Source: Salinispora mooreana (lineage in GTDB: Bacteria; Actinomycetota; Actinomycetes; Mycobacteriales; Micromonosporaceae). Taken from it: a stretch of 64,000 nt of DNA. The notes beneath the pieces were generated by a model that saw only the letters and a program-made list of their open reading frames with translations, was not told the DNA's origin and did no database searches. The DNA lies in NCBI RefSeq assembly GCF_000379065.1, contig NZ_KB900614.1:2223149-2287148 (forward strand). The letters run 5' to 3'. Positions 35,805-46,165 of this stretch are shown here, in pieces (positions within the stretch are counted from its first letter, which is position 1; each line of letters starts with the position of its first letter). Position numbers and translations under genes: made by a program.

Positions 35805-37376
35805 ATGGCTCTACGACTCGCCGACGGGACCGCCTGGTCCGAGGTCCTCGACCGCGCGGTGGCCGCCGCCCCCGAAGCCTTTTCCGCCCCGACCGACGGC
35901 ATCCGGATGCTGCACAACCTGATCGAGGGCGACTGGCGAGCAGTCGGCACCCCGGCCACCATACGCACGCCGGTCGACAACACCACCCTGGTCCGCCTCC
36001 CCCGGCTGGATGCGACAACCGCCCGCGCCGCGGTCGCCCACGCTGCCGCCGCCCACCGCGACTGGGCCGACACCCCCCTCGCCGAACGGAAGGCGCGGGT
36101 CACCGCGGCCCTGGACGCCCTGACCGCCCACCGTGACCTCCTCGCCCTGCTCCTCGTCTGGGAGATCGGCAAGCCGTGGCGGCTTGCCGGCGCCGACGTT
36201 GACCGGGCGCTCGACGGCGTCCGGTGGTACGTCGAGGAGATCGACCGGATGCTCGCCGACGGCCGGGAACCCCTTCCCGGGCCGGTGAGCAACATCGCCT
36301 CCTGGAACTACCCGATGAGCGTCCTGGTCCACGCCGAGCTGGTGCAACTGCTCGCGGGGAACGCCGTGATCGCCAAGACCCCGTCGCAGGGTGGTGCGGT
36401 CTGCCTCACCGTCGCGCACGCGTTGATGCGCCGCGCCGGCCTGCCCGCCACGCTGATCTCCGGCAGTGGCGAGGAACTGTCCGAGGTGCTGGTCCGCGCC
36501 CCGGAAGTCGGCGCGGTGGCGTTCGTCGGCGGGCGTTCCAACGGCGGAAAGGTGGCGGCAGCGCTGCTGGACACCGACAAGCGGCACTTCATCGAACAGG
36601 AGGGGCTCAACGCCTGGGGGATCTGGAACTTCTCCCGGTGGGATCAGCTCGCCGGGCACCTGAAGAAGGGCTTCGAGTACGGCAAGCAACGCTGCACCGC
36701 CTACCCACGCTTCGTCGTACAACGAAACCTGGTTGACCAGTTCCTCGACGTGTACCTGCCGGTGATCCGGTCCGTCCGGTTCGGACACCCGCTGGCGGTG
36801 GGCGACGGATGGTCCGCCGGCGACCCGCTCCCCGAGCTGGACTTCGGGCCCCTGATCAGCGCCGCCAAGGCCGACGAACTCCACCGCAAGGTCGACGAGG
36901 CGGTGCGGGGCGGCGCGGTCCCGCTGCACCGGGGCCGGCTCGACGGGGCGCCGTTCCTCAACGGTCAGGACACCTCCGCCTACGTGGCGCCGTCGGTACT
37001 GCTCGCGCCGCCCGGTCGATCCCGCCTGATGCACGCCGAGCCGTTCGGGCCGGTCGACACGATCGTGGTGGTGGACACCACCGACGAGCTGCTCGCCGCG
37101 ATGAACGCCTCCAACGGCGCGCTGGTCGCCTCCCTCGCCTGCGACGACGAGGACGAGGCGGCGAAGCTCGCCATGGACGTGCAGGCGTTCAAGGTCGGCA
37201 TCAACAAGCCCCGTTCCCGGGGCGACCGCCAGGAGCCGTTCGGTGGTCGGGGCGCCTCCTGGAAGGGGGCCTTCGTCGGCGGCGACCTGCTGGTCCAGGC
37301 GGTCACCGTCGGCGGCGCCGACGATCGCCTCTACGGCAACTTCCCGGACCGGACGGCGCTACCGCCGAACGTCTGA
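35805..37376 (+). CDS. NAD(P)-dependent aldehyde dehydrogenase
   Basis: A 523-residue ALDH-superfamily enzyme. It shows the NIASWNYPMSVL segment, KTPSQGG, the general-base Glu in FIEQEGLNAWG and the catalytic Cys in GKQRCTAYPRF (about residue 302). A GAGGAG site precedes the ATG at 35805. Unusual features are an N-terminal extension of about 40 residues and the non-standard surroundings of the catalytic Cys (QRCTA instead of GQxC). The substrate is unknown. There is no link to the biotin genes other than position. Confidence 0.92.
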   Translation: MALRLADGTAWSEVLDRAVAAAPEAFSAPTDGIRMLHNLIEGDWRAVGTPATIRTPVDNTTLVRLPRLDATTARAAVAHAAAAHRDWADTPLAERKARVTAALDALTAHRDLLALLLVWEIGKPWRLAGADVDRALDGVRWYVEEIDRMLADGREPLPGPVSNIASWNYPMSVLVHAELVQLLAGNAVIAKTPSQGGAVCLTVAHALMRRAGLPATLISGSGEELSEVLVRAPEVGAVAFVGGRSNGGKVAAALLDTDKRHFIEQEGLNAWGIWNFSRWDQLAGHLKKGFEYGKQRCTAYPRFVVQRNLVDQFLDVYLPVIRSVRFGHPLAVGDGWSAGDPLPELDFGPLISAAKADELHRKVDEAVRGGAVPLHRGRLDGAPFLNGQDTSAYVAPSVLLAPPGRSRLMHAEPFGPVDTIVVVDTTDELLAAMNASNGALVASLACDDEDEAAKLAMDVQAFKVGINKPRSRGDRQEPFGGRGASWKGAFVGGDLLVQAVTVGGADDRLYGNFPDRTALPPNV

Positions 37377-37419
37377 CGCGTCAGCCGGCTCCGTCGACAG
37401 CCGAGCCGCCTCTGTCACC

Positions 37420-37782
37420 ATGACGAAGCCACACCACACGGACGGGCGGCGGATGGCCCGACACGGTCGCCATCCGCCGCCCGCACGCCTCAGGTGGTGC
37501 CCAACCCCACCCACCAAGTGCGGTGGTTCGGACGGGGTCACCTATGCCGGTCGCAGACGTCTCAACCCAGCACCGCCGGGGCCCTACACCTGGACCGATC
37601 TCAGCGGAAACGCCAACTACCCGGGAGATTCCGTCTGCGGGGTCGCCATCTCCGCCGCCGGAAATGACGCCTGGGTAAAGGTGTTGACCACCGAGGGCGA
37701 GGTATGGGAGACCGAATGCGCTACGCAGGGGCAGAACTTCACCTGCAACAACCCCTGGGTGCAGCTGACAACGCCGTCCTGA
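37420..37782 (+). pseudogene. Possible gene remnant, C-terminal half of a secreted domain
   Basis: The frame from an ATG at 37420 gives 120 residues. The first 55 look random. The last 65 (YTWTDLSGNANYPGDSVCGVA onward, with two further Cys and several Trp) look like a genuine compact extracellular domain. No signal peptide or ribosome site is present. A remnant of a truncated secreted protein is the most likely explanation. I do not recognise the domain. The surrounding 37377-37894 holds nothing else. Confidence 0.35.
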
Positions 37783-37894
37783 ACGAACAAATTCTGAGAA
37801 ATGAACGGTGGCCACTTTGGCAGTGGTGGCGGGTGACTTTCGGTCACTCGCCACCACTGACTCACCACACCAGGCAGCGGGACGGACGAGCGCG

Positions 37895-38164
37895 TCAGGC
37901 CTCGCCCTTGCTGGTACGCGGCACCTCGTAGACGGGCTTCGCCCGCCGCCCCAGCAGCACGCCGAGCCAGGGCCACCGGGTCTCCAGAGCACGGGCGAGG
38001 GCATAGTAGACGGCAACGGCAACGGCGACCGCGCTGGCGGTCAACGCGGCGGAGGAGTCGGCGTCAAGGATGACTCCCGTTTTGGAGGCGAGCCAGGCCA
38101 GTACGGCACCGACAGCGGCCGGGACGGCGGTACGGATGACAGAGATCAGAAAGTCATTGAACAT
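37895..38164 (-). CDS. Small membrane protein, holin-like plan
   Basis: An 89-residue protein with two hydrophobic segments (about 8-32 and 40-60) and a basic C-terminal tail. A GAGGGGGC site precedes the ATG at 38164. Its size and topology resemble small phage-holin-like or hypothetical membrane proteins of actinomycetes, but no endolysin or phage gene is adjacent. The function is unknown. Confidence 0.65.
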   Translation of the reverse strand: MFNDFLISVIRTAVPAAVGAVLAWLASKTGVILDADSSAALTASAVAVAVAVYYALARALETRWPWLGVLLGRRAKPVYEVPRTSKGEA

Positions 38165-38350
38165 AGGAGTGCCCCCTCGAGGTGTGAGGTGGTGCTCCTT
38201 TAACAGTACGAGGGAATATGTTCAGGTGCGCTACCAAAATCATCGCCATTTGCGCACGGCGGCACTCGCACCTCCCCTGCACCTTGCCCTGTCACGAAAC
38301 TCTCCTATGGCGACAAGAATCTGATATCCACAGCGACCCGAAACGAATGA

Positions 38351-38971
38351 TCACCGCGTTGCGACGGAGAGGTCCAGCGCTGCCCTGATCGGAGAGACAG
38401 CGGCGATCAACGGCACCGTCAGGGTGAGCAGCGAGCCATCCCGATCGACCGCCGATGGCCGGCCCAATCGGCGGACGGCCCGCAACATCGGCGTGTTCTC
38501 CGCCTGAATGTGCAGATCCAACGCGGCGTATCCGCGCTGCTCCGCCTGCCCCACGAGCCGGCGGAGCAGCGCCGATCCGAGCCCGCGGCGCTGCCAGTCG
38601 TCGCGCACCAGCAACGCCGCCTCAGCCGTGTCTCCCTCGCCGAGCAGATTGGCCATCGCCACCACCGGCGCGACTGGCGATGGGGAAGCGGTCGGCGTGG
38701 CCAGCAGAGTGACCCCCCGAGCCGGCTCCAACAGTCGGCGCATCCGCGCCGGGGCGAGCCGGGCGGAACCACCATGATAACGGCGGTTGCGGCTGCGCGC
38801 CGAACACCGCTCGTGCAGGTCAACCACGCCGGGCAGGTCGTCCCCGACCGCTGAGCGTATGCCCAGCTCAGTGCCGTCCGGCAGGCCCAGGGTGACCGGG
38901 TCGGCCCGCCCTCGACCCGCCCGGCGGGTGGGCCGGTCCGCCACCAGAGTCTGTTCTCCCCACCGTGTCAT
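38351..38971 (-). CDS. GNAT-family N-acetyltransferase
   Basis: A 206-residue protein with one GNAT domain (about 35-185). The acetyl-CoA pyrophosphate loop is VRDDWQRRGLGSALLRRLV (motif A, Q/RxxGxG/A), followed by YAALDLHIQAENTPMLRAVRRLG. The ATG at 38971 has GGAAGGGAG upstream. The N-terminal 30 residues are basic and variable. The substrate cannot be read from the sequence. Confidence 0.85.
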   Translation of the reverse strand: MTRWGEQTLVADRPTRRAGRGRADPVTLGLPDGTELGIRSAVGDDLPGVVDLHERCSARSRNRRYHGGSARLAPARMRRLLEPARGVTLLATPTASPSPVAPVVAMANLLGEGDTAEAALLVRDDWQRRGLGSALLRRLVGQAEQRGYAALDLHIQAENTPMLRAVRRLGRPSAVDRDGSLLTLTVPLIAAVSPIRAALDLSVATR

Positions 38972-39136
38972 GTGCTACTCCCTTCCCCAGGTACGACCCT
39001 CCCCTACGGCTGTTGCGGAACCCACAACGCAGGGTGACGGATCGGTTTCGGACCCAGGAAGAGGCCGCCTCCTGAGGTCGGTCGCCGCCACTGGTGACGG
39101 TCAACGCCCTTGGCTGTCCCCGGCCGGACACTGGCC

Positions 39137-39165
39137 TTGACATCAGAAGTGAGCTGCCATCAACT
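39137..39165 (+). promoter_or_regulatory. Putative promoter of the phosphotransferase/acyl-CoA dehydrogenase operon
   Basis: A consensus -35 TTGACA (39137-39142), a 17-base spacer and a weaker TCAACT (39160-39165) predict a start at the ATG 39172, that is, a leaderless message. Confidence 0.45.
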
Positions 39166-39171
39166 ATGCGG

Positions 39172-40242
39172 ATGACCGAGCCGGCCATCGACGACTCCGT
39201 ACCGACCGGCTCCCCGCCGGGTCTGGACCTGGGCCGGCTCGCCGGTCACCTCGCCGCGCACCGGCCGGACCTGGCCGACGGGCCACTCAGCGCCCGCTTG
39301 ATCACCGGCGGCCGGTCCAACCTGACGTACCTGCTGCGCGCCGGAGAGCGAGAGGTCGTGCTACGTCGGCCGCCGCTGGGCCACGTGCTGGCCACGGCAC
39401 ACGACATGGCGCGGGAGTTCCGGGTGATCTCGGCGCTCGCCCCGACCGAGGTGCCGGTGCCGAAGGCACTGCTGCTCTGCACCGACCCGGAGGTGATCGG
39501 GGCACCGTTCTACGTGATGGCACACGTGGACGGCACGGTGTTCCGCGCCCGGGAGCAGACCGATCCGCTCCCCGCCGAACAGCGGCAGGGGCTGGCGATG
39601 GCGATGATGGACACCCTCGCCGCGCTGCACACCGTGGATCCGGCAGCGGTCGGCCTGGCCGATTTCGGCCGTCCGCAAGGCTTCCTCGCCCGCCAGGTCC
39701 GCCGCTGGTCCGGGCAGCTCGACAGCTCCCGAAGCCGGCCACTGCCCGACATTGACGAGCTACGCGACCGGCTGGCCAGCACCGCTCCCGAGGGTTCCGA
39801 CGCGGGGCGGATCGTGCACGGCGACTACCGGCTGGACAACCTCCTCGCCACCGTCAGCCCGGTCGCCGTCCGGGCGGTGCTCGACTGGGAGATGGCCACC
39901 CTCGGCGACCCGCTGGCCGACCTGGGCCTCCTTGTGACCTATTGGGATGCCATGGGCGGGGATGCGGCCCCGCGCAATCCCGTCGCCGACGGGCTCGGGC
40001 CCCAGGCCGGCTTCCCCGCCGGCGCCGAGCTGATCGAGCGATACGCCAGCCGCAGCGGGATCGACGTCGGCCCGCTGGACTGGCATGTGGCCCTGGGGTG
40101 CTTCAAACTCGCGGTGATCTGCGAGGGCATCCACTACCGGCACCGCCAGGGGCAGACCCTCGGCGAGGGCTTCGACCAGATCGGCGAGATGGTCGCACCC
40201 CTGGTCGCGTACGGGCTGACCGCCGTCTCGAGGAGGAGCTGA
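39172..40242 (+). CDS. Aminoglycoside-phosphotransferase-fold kinase (ACAD10/11 N-domain-like)
   Basis: A 356-residue kinase of the APH family. ATP-binding and catalytic features are [19 protein letters not shown], the Brenner-type motif [12 protein letters not shown] near residue 220 and [16 protein letters not shown]. Start choice: two close ATGs exist (39166, 39172) and the promoter spacing favours 39172. Its stop overlaps the acyl-CoA dehydrogenase start as TGATG. In animals the same two domains are fused in ACAD10/ACAD11, which phosphorylate 4-hydroxyacyl-CoAs for further breakdown. The same reaction is the best guess here. Confidence 0.9.
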   Translation: MTEPAIDDSVPTGSPPGLDLGRLAGHLAAHRPDLADGPLSARLITGGRSNLTYLLRAGEREVVLRRPPLGHVLATAHDMAREFRVISALAPTEVPVPKALLLCTDPEVIGAPFYVMAHVDGTVFRAREQTDPLPAEQRQGLAMAMMDTLAALHTVDPAAVGLADFGRPQGFLARQVRRWSGQLDSSRSRPLPDIDELRDRLASTAPEGSDAGRIVHGDYRLDNLLATVSPVAVRAVLDWEMATLGDPLADLGLLVTYWDAMGGDAAPRNPVADGLGPQAGFPAGAELIERYASRSGIDVGPLDWHVALGCFKLAVICEGIHYRHRQGQTLGEGFDQIGEMVAPLVAYGLTAVSRRS

Positions 40243-41453
40243 TGGACTTCACCCACGACGCCCACACCCAACGGCTGCGGGCCGAGCTGACCGACTTCCT
40301 GGAGCAACAGGTCTACCCGGCCGAGTCGGTCTACGCCGAGCAGGTCGCGAGTGCCACGGACCAGTGGGCTCGGCCGCCGGTGCTGGCCGAGTTGCGGGCG
40401 GCGGCCCGCCGGCGGGGCCTGTGGAACCTCTTCCTCCCCGACCCCCACCACGGCGCCGGACTAACCAACCTGCAGTACGCTCCGCTCGCCGAGCTGACCG
40501 GCCGGAGCCCGCACCTCGCCCCGGAGGCGCTCAACTGTGCGGCACCGGACACCGGCAACATGGAGCTGCTTGCCGAGTTCGGCACCGAGGCGCAGCGCCA
40601 GCGGTGGCTGCGCCCGCTGCTGGCGGCGGAGATCCGCTCGGCGTTCTGCATGACCGAGCCGGAGGTCGCCTCCTCCGACGCCACCAACATCGCCACCCGG
40701 ATCACTCGCGACGGCGACCACTACGTGATCAACGGCCGCAAGTGGTGGTCGTCCGGCGCCATGGATCCGGCCTGTCAGATCTTCGTGGTGATGGGCCGGA
40801 CGGACCCGTCGGCCGACCGGCACCGGCAGCAGAGCATGATCCTGGTGCCGCGGGACACACCTGGGGTCGCCGTCCGACGCGGGCTGCACGTCTTCGGCTA
40901 CCACGACGGCCCACACGGCGGCCATGCCGAGATCGACTTCGACGATGTCCGGGTCCCGGTGGAAAATCTGATCGGTACGGAGGGGGCCGGCTTCGCGATC
41001 GCCCAGGCCCGGCTCGGTCCCGGCCGAATCCACCACTGCATGCGGTTGATCGGCATGGCGGAGCGGGCGCTGGAGCTGCTCTGCCGGCGCGCTCTCAACC
41101 GGGTGGCGTTCGGCCGACCGATCGCCGAGCAGGGTGTGGTGCGCGAGTGGATCGCCGAGGCGCGGGTCCGGATCGAGCAGTCCCGGCTCCTGGTGCTCAA
41201 GACGGCCTGGCTGATGGACACGGTCGGCAACAAGGGCGCGCACACCGAGATCCAGGCCATCAAGATCGACACGCCCTCGATGGCGGAGTGGGTGATCGAC
41301 AAGGCCATCCAGGCGCACGGGGGTGCCGGCGTCAGCCAGGACACCCCGCTGGCGGCGCTCTGGACCCAGGCCCGCACCCTGCGTCTCGCCGACGGACCGG
41401 ACGAAGTCCACAAGGCCGCTCTGGCCCGCCGCGAACTCCGCCGCCACGCCTGA
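40242..41453 (+). CDS. Acyl-CoA dehydrogenase (ACAD10/11-like)
   Basis: A 403-residue FAD-dependent acyl-CoA dehydrogenase, translationally coupled to the upstream kinase. Family signatures are [17 protein letters not shown] (FAD/substrate loop), the [18 protein letters not shown] segment, [17 protein letters not shown] and the C-terminal [15 protein letters not shown]. Length is typical. The partner kinase indicates 4-hydroxyacyl-CoA breakdown in which the phosphorylated intermediate loses phosphate to form an enoyl-CoA. The electron acceptor would be ETF, not encoded here. Confidence 0.93.
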   Translation: MDFTHDAHTQRLRAELTDFLEQQVYPAESVYAEQVASATDQWARPPVLAELRAAARRRGLWNLFLPDPHHGAGLTNLQYAPLAELTGRSPHLAPEALNCAAPDTGNMELLAEFGTEAQRQRWLRPLLAAEIRSAFCMTEPEVASSDATNIATRITRDGDHYVINGRKWWSSGAMDPACQIFVVMGRTDPSADRHRQQSMILVPRDTPGVAVRRGLHVFGYHDGPHGGHAEIDFDDVRVPVENLIGTEGAGFAIAQARLGPGRIHHCMRLIGMAERALELLCRRALNRVAFGRPIAEQGVVREWIAEARVRIEQSRLLVLKTAWLMDTVGNKGAHTEIQAIKIDTPSMAEWVIDKAIQAHGGAGVSQDTPLAALWTQARTLRLADGPDEVHKAALARRELRRHA

Positions 41454-41568
41454 GTCGCCACGCCGGACACCACCTCCGGCACCACGCCACAATCGCTGCA
41501 CCGGCCTCCGGGCACGCCGAGGCCACCACGCCCAGCGACGGCTCCAACGCAGGGCCCATCGGCGGGTG

Positions 41569-42615
41569 TCAGGTACTGGCGCGCTCGACCAACTCGGTGT
41601 CCAGGAGGATGTTGGTGGTGGCCCGTTGCTCACCACGGATCCGGGACACCAGCAACTGGGCCATCTGCCGTCCCATCTCCTCGATCGGCTGGAAGACCGT
41701 GGTCAGCGGCGGGTCCGACTGGCGGGCGATCGGCGCGTCGTCGAAGCCCACCACGGCGACGTCCTCAGGTACCCGCCGACCGGCCTCCCGCAGCGCCCGG
41801 AGCGCACCGAACGCCATCAGGTCCGAGGCGACGAAGACCGCATCCAGGTCCGGGCATGCGGCCAGCAGCTGGCGCATCGCGGCCTCCCCACTGCCCTCGC
41901 TGAAATCCCCGTACGCGATCAGGTCTGGCCTGCCCCCGCTCGGCGTCTTCGCGACCGCCTCCTGGTAGCCGGTCAGCCGCCCCAGACCGGCGCCCATGTC
42001 CTGTGGGCCGGTGATGGTCGCGATCTGCCGCCGTCCCCGCCCGACGAGGTACTCCACCGCACGCCGGGCCCCGCCGACGTTGTCCGCGTCCACGAGCCAG
42101 GCCGGCTCCGCGTCGGAGTGCAGCATCTGGGCTGGCCGGCCCCCGAGCACGGTGGGCAGGCCCCGTTCTGCCAGCAGCGTGGGCAGCGGGTCGGCATCGT
42201 GCAGCGACAACAGGAGGACGCCGTCAACGTGCTGGTTGGTCAGGTGGTGCTCGACCCGCTCCCGCTCGCTCGGGGACTGGACCATCACGAGCCAGAGCTG
42301 GAACGGGGTCCCCAGCAGGCCGGAGCTGACGCCCCGCACGATGCCGGCGAAGAACGGCTCGGCGAACACCCGGTCCCCGGATTCTGACACCACCAGGGCG
42401 ATCGAGTCGGTCCGCTGGGTAACCAGGGCGCGAGCGGCCCGGTTCGGCACGTACCCCAGTTCCGTGATCGCCCGCTGCACCGCGGCGCGGGCCTCGGGAC
42501 TGACCTGGGGTGAACCGTTGACGACGCGGGAGACCGTGCCCCGGCCAACGCCGGCACGTGCGGCGACCGCATCGAGAGTCGGGCGCCCAAGCGAACGGGT
42601 GCGCTGCGTTGTCAT
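41569..42615 (-). CDS. cebR: LacI-family repressor, CebR-like
   Basis: A 348-residue regulator with an N-terminal LacI helix-turn-helix (TLDAVAARAGVGRGTVSRVV, about 12-31) and a periplasmic-binding-protein-like sensor domain. The ATG at 42615 has GGAGGGG upstream. In Streptomyces CebR represses the cellobiose/cellotriose ABC operon and bglC by binding TGGGAGCGCTCCCA. A 13-of-14 match precedes cebE in this window. The gene lies last in the ceb cluster on the same strand, so it may be partly co-transcribed with the genes it represses. Confidence 0.9.
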   Translation of the reverse strand: MTTQRTRSLGRPTLDAVAARAGVGRGTVSRVVNGSPQVSPEARAAVQRAITELGYVPNRAARALVTQRTDSIALVVSESGDRVFAEPFFAGIVRGVSSGLLGTPFQLWLVMVQSPSERERVEHHLTNQHVDGVLLLSLHDADPLPTLLAERGLPTVLGGRPAQMLHSDAEPAWLVDADNVGGARRAVEYLVGRGRRQIATITGPQDMGAGLGRLTGYQEAVAKTPSGGRPDLIAYGDFSEGSGEAAMRQLLAACPDLDAVFVASDLMAFGALRALREAGRRVPEDVAVVGFDDAPIARQSDPPLTTVFQPIEEMGRQMAQLLVSRIRGEQRATTNILLDTELVERAST

Positions 42616-42691
42616 CGTCTGCCCCTCCGACGGCGGAAGACCCCGGTGCCCACCGGGTGGCACCGGGACCCCCCGGATAGCTGGTTCGAGC

Positions 42692-44128
42692 CTATTCTGC
42701 GGCCAGGCCGTTACGTCGGATTGTCTCGGCGTACCAGCGACCGCTGGACTTCAGGGTGCGGGCCTGACTGCGGTAGTCGACGTGAATCATGCCGAAGCGC
42801 TTCGTGTAGCCCCAGGCCCACTCAAAGTTGTCCAGCAACGACCAGGCGAAATAGCCCCGCAGCGGGACACCCGCGGCGATCGCCTGGTGTGCGGCGCGCA
42901 GGTGCGCGTCGAAGTAGGCGGTTCGGTCCGGGTCGTCCACCTGACCGTCCACGACCGCGTCCACGAAGGCCGCACCGTTCTCGGTGATGTAGAGCGGCAG
43001 GTCGGTGTACTCCTCGTGCACCCGCCGCACCGTCTCGACCAGCCCGGGAGGGTCGATCTCCCAGTCCATGTCGGTGACCGGCATGCCCCGGGTGACAAAG
43101 CGGACGGCTTCGCTGCCGGGCCAGCACGACGGCTTACGCCAGTACGGCTCCGGCGGGCCCGCTGCCGTCGGCGCAGCGACCACGTGCCGGCTGTAGTAGT
43201 TGATTCCGACCAGATCCAGCGGGGCGGCGATGGCGGTCAGGTCCTCCGCACGCACGTGCCCGAAGTCGGTGACCTGCCTGAGGTCGGAGATCAGATCCGC
43301 CGGGTACGACCCGCGCAGCAGTGGGTCGAGGAAGAACCGGTTCGCCAGGCCGTCGATCCGGCGTGCCGCATCGGCGTCGCCGGGCGAGTCGGTGGCCGGG
43401 GTGACCGGGTACAGGTTGAGCGTCACCCCGATCTCGACCTCGGACTGCGCTGCCGCCCGCAGCGCCGGCACGGCCAACCCGTGGCCGAGCAGCAGGTGGT
43501 GACCGGCGCGGACCGCGGCGGCGGGCTCGGACCGACCGGGGGCGTGCGCCCCGGAGCCGTACCCGAGGAACGCCGAGCACCACGGCTCGTTGAGCGTGGT
43601 CCAGTACCGCACCCGATCACCGAGCGCGCCGGCGACCAGGGCGGCGTAGTCGGCGAACCGGGCGGCGGTGTCCCGGGCCGGCCAGCCGCCCGCGTCCTCC
43701 AGCGGCTGCGGCAGGTCCCAGTGGTAGAGAGTCAGCCACGGCTCGATGCCATTGGCCAACAGTTGGTCCACCAGTCGCCGGTAGAAGTCGAGTCCCTCCT
43801 GGTTGATCGGGCCGGTGCCGCCGGGCTGCACCCGAGGCCAGGAGACCGAGAACCGGTACGACGTCAACCCCAGCTCGGCCATGAGGGCGACGTCCCAGTC
43901 GAGCCGGTGGTAGTGGTCGCATGCCACGTCACCGGTGTGCCCGGCCACCACCCGACCCGGGGTGTGGCTGAAGGTGTCCCAGATCGACGGCGTCCGGCCA
44001 CCGACGGCCGCCGCACCCTCGATCTGGTAGGCCGCGGTGGCGGCGCCCCAGCGGAAGCCGGGCGGGAAGGTCAGCGGCGGGCGTTCGGCGAGAGCGCCGG
44101 CGGCGGGTGGGCTCGCAGGATTACTCAC
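42692..44128 (-). CDS. bglC: Family 1 beta-glucosidase
   Basis: A 478-residue GH1 enzyme predicted to hydrolyse imported cellobiose in the cytoplasm. The acid/base Glu is in [13 protein letters not shown] and the nucleophile Glu in [25 protein letters not shown] marks the family N-terminus. There is no signal peptide. The GTG at 44128 overlaps the cebG stop as GTGA. Conserved sugar-site residues (NYYSRH, the C-terminal DNFEWAWGY) are present. Confidence 0.96.
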   Translation of the reverse strand: MSNPASPPAAGALAERPPLTFPPGFRWGAATAAYQIEGAAAVGGRTPSIWDTFSHTPGRVVAGHTGDVACDHYHRLDWDVALMAELGLTSYRFSVSWPRVQPGGTGPINQEGLDFYRRLVDQLLANGIEPWLTLYHWDLPQPLEDAGGWPARDTAARFADYAALVAGALGDRVRYWTTLNEPWCSAFLGYGSGAHAPGRSEPAAAVRAGHHLLLGHGLAVPALRAAAQSEVEIGVTLNLYPVTPATDSPGDADAARRIDGLANRFFLDPLLRGSYPADLISDLRQVTDFGHVRAEDLTAIAAPLDLVGINYYSRHVVAAPTAAGPPEPYWRKPSCWPGSEAVRFVTRGMPVTDMDWEIDPPGLVETVRRVHEEYTDLPLYITENGAAFVDAVVDGQVDDPDRTAYFDAHLRAAHQAIAAGVPLRGYFAWSLLDNFEWAWGYTKRFGMIHVDYRSQARTLKSSGRWYAETIRRNGLAAE

Positions 44129-44967
44129 GACTTGACGGCACCTTCCATGATCCCGCTGATGATCTGACGGCCGAACAGGAGGAAGACGATGACCAGCGGC
44201 AGGGTACCGACGGCGGTGGCGGCGAAGACCTGTGAGTAGTCGGTGTAGTACGCATACGACAGGAAGGAGAGGGAGACCTGCAACGTCGGGTTCTCCGGGG
44301 TGAGCACCGCGTACGGCCAGAGGAAGGAGTTCCAGGTCTCCATGAAGGTCAGCAGCCCCAGGACCCCGGCCGCCGGGCGCAGCGCGGGCAGCACGATGTT
44401 CCAGTAGATCCGCAGGGTGCTGGCACCGTCGACCCGGCCGGCCTCGATCAGCTCGTCGGAGACCGCCTGGCTGGCGTACTGCCGCATCATAAAGACACCG
44501 AAGGCGGTAACCAGGAAGGGCACGGTGACCGCGTAGAGCGTGTCGTACCACCCCAGCGTCTGCATCATGCCCCAGAGCGGGATGATGCCCAGCTGGGTGG
44601 GGATCATCATCGTCACGATAATGGAGAGCAGCAGGACGTTGCGGCCCCGGAAGCGCAGCTTCGCGAAGGCGAAGCCGGCCAGTGAGCCGGTGAGGACCAC
44701 CGACACGGTGACCACCGAGGAGACGATGATCGAGTTCATCATGCCGGTGAGGAAGTTGGCCGCATCGTTGTCGAGGACTCGGCCGAAGTTGTCGGTGAAG
44801 GCACCACCGGGGGTGACCGGCGGCGGCACGTCGTTGATCGAGTCCAGGGTTCGGGTGCCGATCACCACCATGTAGTAGAAGGGGTAGATCGACAGGAGGG
44901 TCGCCAGGACGAGGGCCAGGTAGGTCAATGGGCTGGTGTGCCAGAGGCGCTTGGATGCGGAGATCAT
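44125..44967 (-). CDS. cebG: Sugar ABC transporter permease, CebG-like
   Basis: A 280-residue MalG-type inner-membrane permease with six predicted helices. The EAA loop ([21 protein letters not shown]), which docks the ATPase, is near residues 180-200. It overlaps bglC downstream and lies 10 bases after cebF. No ATPase gene is in the cluster; as in Streptomyces, the shared ATPase MsiK encoded elsewhere would be needed. Confidence 0.94.
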   Translation of the reverse strand: MISASKRLWHTSPLTYLALVLATLLSIYPFYYMVVIGTRTLDSINDVPPPVTPGGAFTDNFGRVLDNDAANFLTGMMNSIIVSSVVTVSVVLTGSLAGFAFAKLRFRGRNVLLLSIIVTMMIPTQLGIIPLWGMMQTLGWYDTLYAVTVPFLVTAFGVFMMRQYASQAVSDELIEAGRVDGASTLRIYWNIVLPALRPAAGVLGLLTFMETWNSFLWPYAVLTPENPTLQVSLSFLSYAYYTDYSQVFAATAVGTLPLVIVFLLFGRQIISGIMEGAVKS

Positions 44968-44977
44968 CGAGGGCTCC

Positions 44978-45949
44978 TCACGTGGCCGCGCGGCGGACGA
45001 GGACGAAGTTGAGCAGCGACATCAGGCCGATAATCAGAAAGAGGGCCCAGGCGACAGCCGCCCCGTAGCCGGCGCTGTTCAAATTCGTGATACCCATCTC
45101 GTACATGTACATGGCCAGGGTCTGGAAGTCGCGCTGGGTGCCGCCGATGATGTTGCCGTTGGCGAAGAGCAACGGCTCGGTGAAGAGCTGCATGCCGCCG
45201 ATCGTGGCGAGGATGACCACGAAGATGAACGTCGGCCGGAGCAGCGGCAGGGTGATCCGCCAGAACTGCCGCCACTGGCCGGCGCCGTCGATCTCCGCCG
45301 CCTCGTAGAGGTCCCGGGGGATCGCCTGCATGCCGGCGAGCAGGATCAGGGTGTTGTATCCCGTCCACCGCCAGTTGACCATGGATGCGATCGCCGTCCA
45401 GGAGCTCCAGGTCTGCCCGTCCCAGTCGATCTGGTCGATCCCGACGAATCCGAGCAGCCAGTTGACCAGCCCGTACTCCCGTTGGTAAAGCATGCCGAAG
45501 ACGATCGCGACCGCGGCGACCGAGACCACGTTCGGGATGAAGATCGCCATCCGGAAGAAGGTCTTGGCCCGCAGCAGGGTGCGGTTGAGCAGGTTCGCCA
45601 GGAAGAGCGCCAGCAACAGCTGCGGGATGGTCGACAGCGCGAAGATGCCGAACGTGTTGACCAGCGCGTTCCAGAAGTATTCGTCGGCGAGCAGCCGGGT
45701 GTAGTTGTCCAACCCGATGAAGGTGCGATCGCCGATCATGTCCCAGTCGTGCAGCGACATCCAGGCGGTACGCAGCATCGGATAGAGCCCGAAGATGCCG
45801 AAGATCAGAAAGAACGGCGCGATGTAGAGGTACGGCGAGTACGTGAGGTCCAGGCGGGCCAGGGAGAGGCGCCGGCGCGTGTGGGTGCCGCCAGACGGGG
45901 GTGGTGGTGCTGCGGGTGTCGACGGGGCGACGGTGGTCGAGTGACTCAT
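44978..45949 (-). CDS. cebF: Sugar ABC transporter permease, CebF-like
   Basis: A 323-residue MalF-type permease. A Pro/Thr-rich N-terminal tail (about 35 residues) precedes six membrane helices; the EAA loop is YEAAEIDGAGQWRQFWRITLP. The start MSHSTTVAPS at 45949 has GGAG upstream; an ATG six codons earlier is also in frame. It follows cebE after about 216 bp, a gap rich in possible hairpins that may allow more CebE than permease to be made. Confidence 0.93.
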   Translation of the reverse strand: MSHSTTVAPSTPAAPPPPSGGTHTRRRLSLARLDLTYSPYLYIAPFFLIFGIFGLYPMLRTAWMSLHDWDMIGDRTFIGLDNYTRLLADEYFWNALVNTFGIFALSTIPQLLLALFLANLLNRTLLRAKTFFRMAIFIPNVVSVAAVAIVFGMLYQREYGLVNWLLGFVGIDQIDWDGQTWSSWTAIASMVNWRWTGYNTLILLAGMQAIPRDLYEAAEIDGAGQWRQFWRITLPLLRPTFIFVVILATIGGMQLFTEPLLFANGNIIGGTQRDFQTLAMYMYEMGITNLNSAGYGAAVAWALFLIIGLMSLLNFVLVRRAAT

Positions 45950-46165
45950 GTCAGCGCTCCGCTGCATTCCGGGTCGCCCTGCGGTGCTGGCAGGCCAGGT
46001 CGACCGGCGGCTCGCTTACGGTGGCTCATGGGATTCCTTTCCTGGCCGGTTGGTGCCCTCGCGCAGGGGGCGACGCACCACGCGGTACCAGCAGGTGGCC
46101 GCACCCGGTCCGGGACCGACCGGTGACGCCCGAACGGTTTCCGAACGCCACCAGGTCGGATTCAC

